From NCBI RefSeq assembly GCF_020176955.2, contig NZ_JAIUCZ020000008.1, forward strand, positions 124,001-188,000: 64,000 bases of DNA, read 5' to 3'. The notes under the pieces are model-generated. The model searched no databases. It was not told where the DNA came from and saw only the letters and a program-made list of their open reading frames with translations. This DNA comes from Nocardia sp. alder85J (GTDB lineage: Bacteria > Actinomycetota > Actinomycetes > Mycobacteriales > Mycobacteriaceae). Of this stretch, positions 24,326-31,269 are shown one piece after another. Both the position numbers and the translations under genes were made by a program. Each line of letters opens with the position of its first letter. The stretch's first letter is position 1.

Positions 24326-25158
24326 TGCTGAAACGTCTGAAGTCCGCGCGGATCTACGTCGCCGCGCTGATCGTGCTGGTCTGGGGCCTGGGGCCGTTCT
24401 ACTGGATGGCGGTCACCGCGTTCCGCGATCCGGCCTACACCTTCGATTCCACGCCGTGGCCGACGCACGTCACGCTGGCCAACTTCCAGCACGTGTTCGA
24501 CACCACCCGCGGGAACGATTTCGGCCGGGCGCTGGTCAACTCCGTGATCATCGGGCTGGCCACCATGGCGATCGCGCTGCTGCTGGGCATCCTCGCCGCC
24601 TACACGCTGGCCCGGCTGAACTTCCGCGGCCGGTCGGTGGTGTCGGGGCTGATCCTGTCGGCGTCGATGTTCCCGGTCGTGGTGCTGGTGACGCCGCTGT
24701 TCCAGCTGTTCACCGATATCGGCTGGATCGGCCACTACCAGGCGATGATCATCCCGAACATCTCGTTCGTGCTGCCGATGACGGTGTACACGCTGGCGTC
24801 GTTCTTCACCGAACTGCCGTGGGAGCTGGAGGAGGCCGCGCGCATCGACGGCGCCGGCCGGTTGCAGGCGTTCCGGCTGGTGATGCTGCCGCTGGCGGCG
24901 CCGGCCGTGTTCACCACTGCCATCCTGGCGTTCATCGCGGCGGTCAACGAGTACCTGCTGGCCCGGCTGCTGTCGGCGGACAAGACCGAACCGGTCACGG
25001 TCGCGATCTCGCGGTTCTCCGGTAACGATCCCAAGGTGCCGCCGTACGTCGAGATCATGGCGGCGGGCACGCTGGTCACGGTGCCGCTGGTGATCATGGT
25101 GCTGATCTTCCAGCGCCGCATCATCGCCGGTCTCACCGCGGGCGGCGTCAAGAGCTGA
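24325..25158 (+). CDS. Sugar ABC transporter permease (SugB-like)
   Basis: 277 residues from ATG 24325, overlapping the previous stop by one base. It has six membrane segments and the EAA loop LEEAARIDGAGRLQAFRLVM. With the two genes before it, it forms an importer that lacks its own ATPase; the ugpC-type gene at 13170 is the closest candidate partner. Confidence 0.9.
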   Translation: MLKRLKSARIYVAALIVLVWGLGPFYWMAVTAFRDPAYTFDSTPWPTHVTLANFQHVFDTTRGNDFGRALVNSVIIGLATMAIALLLGILAAYTLARLNFRGRSVVSGLILSASMFPVVVLVTPLFQLFTDIGWIGHYQAMIIPNISFVLPMTVYTLASFFTELPWELEEAARIDGAGRLQAFRLVMLPLAAPAVFTTAILAFIAAVNEYLLARLLSADKTEPVTVAISRFSGNDPKVPPYVEIMAAGTLVTVPLVIMVLIFQRRIIAGLTAGGVKS

Positions 25159-25319
25159 TCACGGGTCCGTCGCGCCGGATCAGGTGTCGGCCGGTGCTGA
25201 TACGATCGCGAATCATCTTGGCGCGGTGGGGTTGTGTGCGCTCTGCGTTATTCTCGTTCGTGGTGCGGTTACACCGATGACTCGTACAGGTTCACCGATT
25301 TCTCCGGGAGGAGATGCCC

Positions 25320-27683
25320 GTGAGCTCGATTCGCAGAGGGCCCGGCCGCGGCGAGTCGCGCGGACAGGGCGAAGGTGAGTCGCGGCCCGGCATCGCCACG
25401 GTGGCCGGCTGGGCCGAGATCGAATCCGTCACCGCCGCCCGCAAGGCCGCGGCCGCGAAGCGCCGCCACCCCCGCACCCGGCTGCAACGACGGTCGAAAC
25501 CGGCGGCCGATCCGTCCGCGCCCCGACCGCGCCGCACCCGGGCCCAGCGCATCCTGCGCGTCGCGCTGGCGCTGGCGCTGATCTTCGTGATCATCCCGTC
25601 GCTGCTACTGGCCCTGGCCTACTGGAGTGCGGAGATCCCGGATCCGGCGGCCGTGCGTACCAATCAGATCGCGACCGTTTTCGCCTCCGACGGCGCCACG
25701 GTGCTGGCCAAGGTGGTCCCCCCGGAGGGCAACCGCACCCCGGTCCCGTTGTCCGATGTGCCGCAACCGGTCCGGTACGCGGTGCTCTCCGCAGAGGACC
25801 GGCACTTCTACTCCAATCCGGGGTACGACACCGGCGCCTATCTGCGGGCCGCCCGCGACAATCTGTTCGGTCACGACGACGCCGGCGGCGGTTCCACCAT
25901 CACCCAGCAGTACGTGAAGAACGCGTTCCTCAGCTCGGAGCGCACGCTGTCGCGCAAGATGCGCGAGCTGATCATCTCCGCGAAGATGGCCCGGCAGTGG
26001 AACAAGGACGACATCCTCGCCGCGTACCTCAACACCATCTACTACGGCCGCGGCGCGTACGGGATCGCCGCCGCCGCGCGGGCCTATTTCAACAAGCTGG
26101 TGCCGGAGCTGACCCTGGCCGAGGGCGCGGTCCTGGCCGCGGTGGTGCGCACCCCCGCGCTACTGGATCCGGAGACCCACTCGAACCAGCTGAAGCAACG
26201 CTGGGCCTATGTCCTCGACGGCATGGTGGAGATGGGCTGGCTGGCGCCCGGCAATCGCGACGCCACCGTGTTCCCGCCGATCGTCCCGATCGCGGCCATG
26301 GTCGACGACGGCGCGCAGGGGCCCACCGGGCTGATCCGCAGCCAGGTACTCCAGGAGTTGCGCGAGGCCGGCATCGGTGACCAGGAGGTGGAGACCGGCG
26401 CGCTGCGCATCGTCACCACCGTCGACGCCCGCGCCCAGCAGGCCGCCCTCGACGCCGTGCACAACACCCTCGGCGGGCAGCCACCCGATCTGCGCAGCGC
26501 GGTGGTGTCGATCGATCCGCGCAGCGGGGCGGTGCGCGCCTACTACGGCGGCGAGGACGGGGTCGGCTTCGATTTCGCGCAGGCCCCGTTGCAGACCGGG
26601 TCGGCGTTCAAGACCTTCGCGGTGATCGCCGCGCTGCAACAGGGCATGCCGTTGTCGTATCAGCTCGACAGCGCGCCGGTGACCGTCAACGACACCAAGG
26701 TCACCAATGCCGAGGGCGACTCCTGCGGCGTCTGCTCGCTGGCCGAGGCGTTCAAACGCTCCCTGAACACCAGCTTCTACCGGCTCACCGAGGCGGTCGG
26801 GCCGAAGGCGGTCGCCGACGCCGCGCACGAGGCCGGTATCCCGGAACAGATTCCGGGCGTGACCGGCCGCACCCTGACCGAGCCGGACGGCATCCCCACG
26901 CCCTCGATCGTGCTCGGCTCGTATTCGGTGCGGCCGATCGATATGGCGTCGGCCTACGCCACCATCGCCGCGGACGGCATCTACCACCGGCCGTACTTCG
27001 TGCAGCAGGTGATCACCGGCGACGGCAGGGTGTTGCTGGATCGTGGCGCGCAGGGCGCGAAGGGGGCGCTGCCGCCGGGCGAACAGCATCTGCCCCGCAC
27101 CATCGCCGACACCACCATCCAGGCGATGCTGCCGATCGCGGGCTACTCCAACGGGCACACACTGGCGGGCGGGCGGCCGGTCGCGGCCAAGACCGGCACC
27201 ACCCAGCTCGGCGACACCGGCGCCAACAAGGACGCCTGGATGATCGGCTTCACCCCGTCGCTGTCGACCGCGGTGTGGATCGGCACGGCGCAGTCCGAGG
27301 CCATCCGCACCGCGCACGGCGCCGCCATCTGGGGTTCCACCCTGCCGTCGGACATCTGGAAACAGACCATGGACGGGGCCCTGCACGGCACCCCGGTCGA
27401 GGAGTTCGCGGCGCCGTCGGAACCGTCGATCGCGCCCGGGCCGTTCTGGTCCGTACCGCCCGCGTCCCCCACCACGGGGCCGTCCGTCGCGGCCGGGCCG
27501 TCGGTTTCGGGTGCGCCGGCCGCGCCCGGTCAGGGACCCTTCGACGTGCTGGCCCCGCCGAGCGCGCCGCCGCCGCAGATCATCATCCCGCCCGCACCGC
27601 AGCCCGCACCCGCGCCGGAACCACAACCCGAGCCGATGCCCAGCGAGATCTTCCCCGGCATCCACGCCCCCGGCCTAAGGTAG
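25320..27683 (+). CDS. Class A penicillin-binding protein (second PonA-type)
   Basis: 787 residues from GTG 25320; the GGAGGAG Shine-Dalgarno sits 7 bases before this GTG and is too close to the ATG at 25314. A basic cytosolic tail precedes one membrane anchor (VALALALIFVIIPSLLLALA). The glycosyltransferase domain has SAEDRHFYSNPGYD and GGSTITQQYVKN. The transpeptidase has S428-AFK, S481-LN and K624-TG. A Pro-rich tail ends the protein. It builds and crosslinks peptidoglycan. It is a clear paralogue of the PonA1 encoded at 31270. Confidence 0.9.
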   Translation: MSSIRRGPGRGESRGQGEGESRPGIATVAGWAEIESVTAARKAAAAKRRHPRTRLQRRSKPAADPSAPRPRRTRAQRILRVALALALIFVIIPSLLLALAYWSAEIPDPAAVRTNQIATVFASDGATVLAKVVPPEGNRTPVPLSDVPQPVRYAVLSAEDRHFYSNPGYDTGAYLRAARDNLFGHDDAGGGSTITQQYVKNAFLSSERTLSRKMRELIISAKMARQWNKDDILAAYLNTIYYGRGAYGIAAAARAYFNKLVPELTLAEGAVLAAVVRTPALLDPETHSNQLKQRWAYVLDGMVEMGWLAPGNRDATVFPPIVPIAAMVDDGAQGPTGLIRSQVLQELREAGIGDQEVETGALRIVTTVDARAQQAALDAVHNTLGGQPPDLRSAVVSIDPRSGAVRAYYGGEDGVGFDFAQAPLQTGSAFKTFAVIAALQQGMPLSYQLDSAPVTVNDTKVTNAEGDSCGVCSLAEAFKRSLNTSFYRLTEAVGPKAVADAAHEAGIPEQIPGVTGRTLTEPDGIPTPSIVLGSYSVRPIDMASAYATIAADGIYHRPYFVQQVITGDGRVLLDRGAQGAKGALPPGEQHLPRTIADTTIQAMLPIAGYSNGHTLAGGRPVAAKTGTTQLGDTGANKDAWMIGFTPSLSTAVWIGTAQSEAIRTAHGAAIWGSTLPSDIWKQTMDGALHGTPVEEFAAPSEPSIAPGPFWSVPPASPTTGPSVAAGPSVSGAPAAPGQGPFDVLAPPSAPPPQIIIPPAPQPAPAPEPQPEPMPSEIFPGIHAPGLR

Positions 27684-27902
27684 GCAGAGCGCGAATTCGT
27701 TATGCGGCCATCGCGCGTGGCGCGCCGATTAGGGTGGGATGCGTGAAGCGTGGTGCGCCAGGGGTTCTCACAGGTGGTCGCCGCGCGGTGCGATGGGCCG
27801 ATACGGCGCGACGGTGGCAGGATGCGGAAGGATGTGCGCGACAGTGATGGACCAGGGAGCCGGGTGGGATTCCATACAGCACGAGACATAGGGGCGACAC
27901 CG

Positions 27903-28370
27903 ATGGACTTCAATGTCGTTGAGCGCCACGAAACGCTGGTAGCCGGGACTGTGCTCCGCAGTCCGGCGCTGGCGGTCGAGGGCCCGCGCCGGCTGAAGGT
28001 CGAGGAGGCGTGGAAGCGCAATCTCGCCCGTACCCTGCCCGGTCCCCCGGCCACCGCGTATGTGGACCATGCGCCGGAGATCGGCTCGTACCTCACCCAT
28101 ATCGTCGGCTACCGCTGCGACAGCCTGGCCGACCTACAACCCGGCGACGTGCTCGCGCGGGTCCCGGCCGGCCGGTTCGCCCGCTTCCTGCACACCGGCG
28201 ACAATCTGGGCGACATCATCGTGTCGATCTGGCGGGCGGTGTGGGATCTCGAGGCCGCCGGGACGCTGGTGCGGTCGTATACCGGTGATTTCGAACACTA
28301 TCCGGATTCGCACACCGTCGAGGTGTTCGTGGCCCTGGCCGACGACGCCACGCCGGACCGCAACAGGTAG
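27903..28370 (+). CDS. GyrI-like effector-binding protein, first copy
   Basis: 155 residues from ATG 27903. The fold resembles the GyrI/AraC effector-binding domain: VVERHETLVAGTVLRSPALA, then GYRCDSLADLQPGDVLARVP and RFARFLHTGDNLGDI, and EVFVALAD at the end. Proteins of this type bind small hydrophobic ligands or shield gyrase. A paralogue follows 10 bases later. The 219 bases upstream hold no clear gene. Confidence 0.7.
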   Translation: MDFNVVERHETLVAGTVLRSPALAVEGPRRLKVEEAWKRNLARTLPGPPATAYVDHAPEIGSYLTHIVGYRCDSLADLQPGDVLARVPAGRFARFLHTGDNLGDIIVSIWRAVWDLEAAGTLVRSYTGDFEHYPDSHTVEVFVALADDATPDRNR

Positions 28371-28380
28371 AGGGGTACGC

Positions 28381-28806
28381 GTGGATTTCGAAATCGTGCG
28401 GTTGGCGGAGAGCCTGGTCGGCGGTCTCACGGTGCCACTGGCCGGCCGCGAGGTGACCGCCCGCGATCTTGACCTGGTGAACTTCACCTGGGACCGCTAC
28501 CTGGCCCGGCAGAAGGACGCCGCCCGGGTCGCCGCCTACATCGGCCAGAACGACCACGCGGTCGCGGTGCTGGGCTACGAACTGTCCACCCTGGACGACC
28601 TCGACACCGGCGACGTCCTCACCCGCATCCCGGCCGGCCGCTACGCCCGCTTCGTCGTCACCGACAAGCCGTACGACCTGCTCCGCACCGCCTGGGCCCA
28701 GGTCGCCCGAGCCGAGAGCGCCGGCACCATCACCCGCTCCCACACCGCCGAACTGGAGCGCTACACCGGCCCGGCCTCGGTAGAGGTCTACGTCTCCCTG
28801 GATTGA
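28381..28806 (+). CDS. GyrI-like effector-binding protein, second copy
   Basis: 141 residues from GTG 28381 with AGAGGGG upstream. It repeats the pattern of the previous gene: GYELSTLDDLDTGDVLTRIP and GRYARFVVTDKPYDL align with GYRCDSLADLQPGDVLARVP and GRFARFLHTGDNLGD. The pair arose by tandem duplication and may form a heterodimer or sense different ligands. Confidence 0.7.
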   Translation: MDFEIVRLAESLVGGLTVPLAGREVTARDLDLVNFTWDRYLARQKDAARVAAYIGQNDHAVAVLGYELSTLDDLDTGDVLTRIPAGRYARFVVTDKPYDLLRTAWAQVARAESAGTITRSHTAELERYTGPASVEVYVSLD

Positions 28807-28810
28807 CAAA

Positions 28811-28851
28811 GGTACCTCTGCAACCGGCGAATACCGAGTTGCAGAGGTACC
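28811..28851 (+). terminator. Strong hairpin terminator
   Basis: A perfect 14-bp stem (GGTACCTCTGCAAC at 28811-28824 and its complement at 28838-28851) with a 13-base loop starts 4 bases after the stop of the second GyrI-like gene. It lies between that gene and the convergent ino1, so it may act for both. No T-run follows. Confidence 0.75.
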
Positions 28852-28955
28852 GGCAGATCACCGCGAGAACACGGGTGACTCCCCGGGAAAGTCCCATCCG
28901 AGCGTCAACCCGGATGGGAACCTGCGACGCACTCCCGAGGCTCCTACGACACGGC

Positions 28956-30065
28956 CTAACTCGCGGAGGGGCGGTCAGCGATGAAGGCCTCGAGCTCGGT
29001 GCGGGCGATGTCGTCGGCCATCTGCTGCGGCGGCGACTTCATCAGGTAGGCCGAGGCCGGCAGGATCGGGCCGCCCAGGCCGCGGTCCTTGGCGATCTTC
29101 GCCGCCCGGATGGCGTCGATGATGATGCCCGCCGAGTTCGGCGAATCCCACACCTCGAGCTTGTACTCCAGGTTCAGCGGCACATCGCCGAAGGCCCGGC
29201 CCTCGAGCCGGACATAGGCCCACTTGCGGTCGTCCAGCCAGCCCACGTGATCGGACGGGCCGATGTGCACGTCGCCCGCGCCCATCTCCTTCTTCAGGTT
29301 GCTGGTGACAGCCTGGGTCTTGGAGATCTTCTTGGACTCCAGCCGCTCGCGCTCGAGCATGTTCTTGAAGTCCATGTTGCCGCCGACGTTCAGCTGCATG
29401 GTGCGATCGAGCTGCACGCCGCGATCCTCGAACAGCTTCGCCATCACGCGGTGGGTGATGGTGGCGCCGACCTGGCTCTTGATGTCGTCACCGACGATCG
29501 GCACACCGGCGTCGACGAACTTCTGCGCCCACACCGGATCAGAGGCGATGAACACCGGCAGCGCGTTGACGAACGCGACGTTCGCGTCGATCGCGCACTG
29601 CGCGTAGAACTTGTCGGCCTCCTCGGAACCCACCGGCAGGTAGGACACCATGACGTCGACCTTCGCGTCCTTCAGCGTCTTCACCACATCGGCGGGCTCG
29701 AGCTCGGACAGCTCGATGGTTTCCGCGTAGTACTTGCCGATGCCGTCCAGCGTCGGGCCGCGCAGCACGGTCACGCCGGTCGGCGGCACATCGGAGATCT
29801 TGATGGTGTTGTTCTCGCTGGCGAAGATCGCGTCCGACAGATCGAAACCGACCTTCTTGGCGTCGACGTCGAACGCGGCGACGAACTTCACATCGCGGAC
29901 GTGGTAGGGGCCGAACTTGACGTGCATGAGGCCGGGCACGGTCGAGGTCTCGTCCGCATCCTTGTAGTACTGGACGCCCTGGATCAGCGAGGACGCGCAG
30001 TTACCCACACCTACGATGGCGACGCGAATCTGATTCGCGTGTTCAGCCGTGTTGACATCACTCAT
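28956..30065 (-). CDS. ino1: Inositol-1-phosphate synthase
   Basis: 369 residues from ATG 30065 with AGAGGGAAA upstream, close to the 367 of M. tuberculosis Ino1. It has the NAD-binding start IRVAIVGVGNCASSLIQGVQ and the conserved DIKSQVGATITHRVM and LNVGGNMDFKNMLERE segments. It converts glucose 6-phosphate to inositol 1-phosphate, the first step to phosphatidylinositol mannosides and mycothiol. Its ATG lies inside the end of the PadR gene (8-base overlap), so the two are coupled. Confidence 0.95.
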   Translation of the reverse strand: MSDVNTAEHANQIRVAIVGVGNCASSLIQGVQYYKDADETSTVPGLMHVKFGPYHVRDVKFVAAFDVDAKKVGFDLSDAIFASENNTIKISDVPPTGVTVLRGPTLDGIGKYYAETIELSELEPADVVKTLKDAKVDVMVSYLPVGSEEADKFYAQCAIDANVAFVNALPVFIASDPVWAQKFVDAGVPIVGDDIKSQVGATITHRVMAKLFEDRGVQLDRTMQLNVGGNMDFKNMLERERLESKKISKTQAVTSNLKKEMGAGDVHIGPSDHVGWLDDRKWAYVRLEGRAFGDVPLNLEYKLEVWDSPNSAGIIIDAIRAAKIAKDRGLGGPILPASAYLMKSPPQQMADDIARTELEAFIADRPSAS

Positions 30066-30615
30066 GGCCGATATTTCCCTCTTTCTGTGGTGCCGCGTTC
30101 AGTGATTGCTCTGCTGCAATCAACTCGTTGAGCCAGCGCACTTCGCGCTCACTCGATTCGAGGCCGAGCTGGTGGAGCTGGCGGGTGTAGCGATCCAGGG
30201 TTCCGCTGGCCTTCTTGATCGCCTCGCGCAGCCCTTCTCGGCGCTCCTCGACCTGCCGTCGCCTGCCTTCGAGGATCCGCATCCGCGCCTCGGCGGGCGT
30301 GCGGTTGAAGAAGGCGAGGTGGACGCCGAAGCCGTCGTCGGTGTAGTTCTGCGGGCCGGTGTCGGCGAGCAGTTCGCTGAACCGCTCCCGGCCGGTTTCG
30401 GTCAGCTGGTAGACCCGCCGGGCGCGGCGCGTGACCGCTCCGGCCGGACTCTCCTCCGCGAGTAGTCCGTCCTCCTGCATGCGGCGCAGGGTCGGATACA
30501 GCGATCCGTAGGAGAAGGCCCGGAACGGCCCCAGCAGGCCGGTGAGCCGCTTGCGCAACTCGTAGCCGTGCATGGGCGACTCCAGGAGCAGCCCGAGAAT
30601 CGCCAGCTCGAGCAT
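30058..30615 (-). CDS. PadR-family regulator (Rv0047c homologue)
   Basis: 185 residues from ATG 30615 with an excellent AGGAGGTGGAG. The PadR winged helix is ELAILGLLLESPMHGYELRK and FSYGSLYPTLRRMQEDGLL; the C-terminal Vir_Act_alpha region (RRRQVEERREGLREAIKKAS) is a dimerising coiled coil. It precedes ino1 with an 8-base overlap, the same order as Rv0047c-Rv0046c, and may regulate inositol synthesis. Confidence 0.9.
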   Translation of the reverse strand: MLELAILGLLLESPMHGYELRKRLTGLLGPFRAFSYGSLYPTLRRMQEDGLLAEESPAGAVTRRARRVYQLTETGRERFSELLADTGPQNYTDDGFGVHLAFFNRTPAEARMRILEGRRRQVEERREGLREAIKKASGTLDRYTRQLHQLGLESSEREVRWLNELIAAEQSLNAAPQKEGNIGHE

Positions 30616-30668
30616 CGGGCTCCACCTCCTGACTGTCGTGCAAACCTAACCGATGGATGCGACTACCC

Positions 30669-30688
30669 ACTATATCGGAGCGATACAT
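30669..30688 (-). promoter_or_regulatory. padR promoter with candidate PadR operator
   Basis: On the minus strand a -10 TATAGT occupies 30669-30674. It overlaps the palindrome TATCG-GAG-CGATA (30673-30685), which widens to ATGTATCG...CGATATAG, close to the ATGT/ACAT pattern of PadR operators. This suggests autorepression of the padR-ino1 operon. Confidence 0.5.
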
Positions 30689-30772
30689 CTTCGCGCAGCG
30701 TGTTCGGAACCACGGCCCATCGGCCCGAAAGCGCCACACCCGGCCTCAGCGCGGGCCGCTACTCTGGGTGGC

Positions 30773-31183
30773 GTGCAAATCCAGCGGCAGGTGGTCGACT
30801 ACGCGCTCCGGCGCCGGTTGCTGCTGTCCGATGTCTACGCGGGCCGGGTCGCGGTGACCGAGGTCTGCGACGCGAATCCGTATCTGCTGCGCGCGGCGAA
30901 GTTTCACGGGCGGCCGAGTGAGAACACCTGCCCCATCTGCCGCAAGGAACAGCTGACCCTCGTATCGTGGGTCTACGGCGAGGGGCTGGGTCCGATCGCC
31001 GGCTCCGCGCGAACACCCGAGGAGCTGGCCCGGCTGGCCGAATCTCGTGAGGAATTCTCGGTGCACGACGTCGAGGTGTGTCGGTCCTGTAGCTGGAACC
31101 ATCTGGTGCAGTCCTACCTCCTCGGTCGCGCGCCGACGCCCACTCGTCGGCGGGCCGGCACCCGTCGGACCGCCGCCGAATGA
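30773..31183 (+). CDS. DUF5318 zinc-ribbon protein (Rv0049 homologue)
   Basis: 136 residues from GTG 30773. Two Cys pairs (NTCPICRKE and VEVCRSCSWN) form a likely zinc ribbon; the C-terminus is basic. A TACTCT -10 (30760-30765) ends 7 bases before the GTG with no Shine-Dalgarno, so the mRNA is probably leaderless. The place next to ponA1 is conserved in mycobacteria. Function unknown. Confidence 0.85.
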   Translation: MQIQRQVVDYALRRRLLLSDVYAGRVAVTEVCDANPYLLRAAKFHGRPSENTCPICRKEQLTLVSWVYGEGLGPIAGSARTPEELARLAESREEFSVHDVEVCRSCSWNHLVQSYLLGRAPTPTRRRAGTRRTAAE

Positions 31184-31269
31184 TGGGGACCTTCGGCTGA
31201 GATGGGGGGCACCCGCGTGCCCGCAGCCAGCGCGACCCGGACCGATTTCGAGTAATGGAGATCCAGCCT

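Noticed and set aside
25159..25319. Riboswitch upstream of the second penicillin-binding protein
   Set aside because: No conserved core of the c-di-AMP or other known riboswitches is visible in the 160-base gap.
28803..30131. Plus-strand frame opposite ino1
   Set aside because: The sequence is a mirror of the ino1 codons and gives Val/His/Leu-rich text without any motif.
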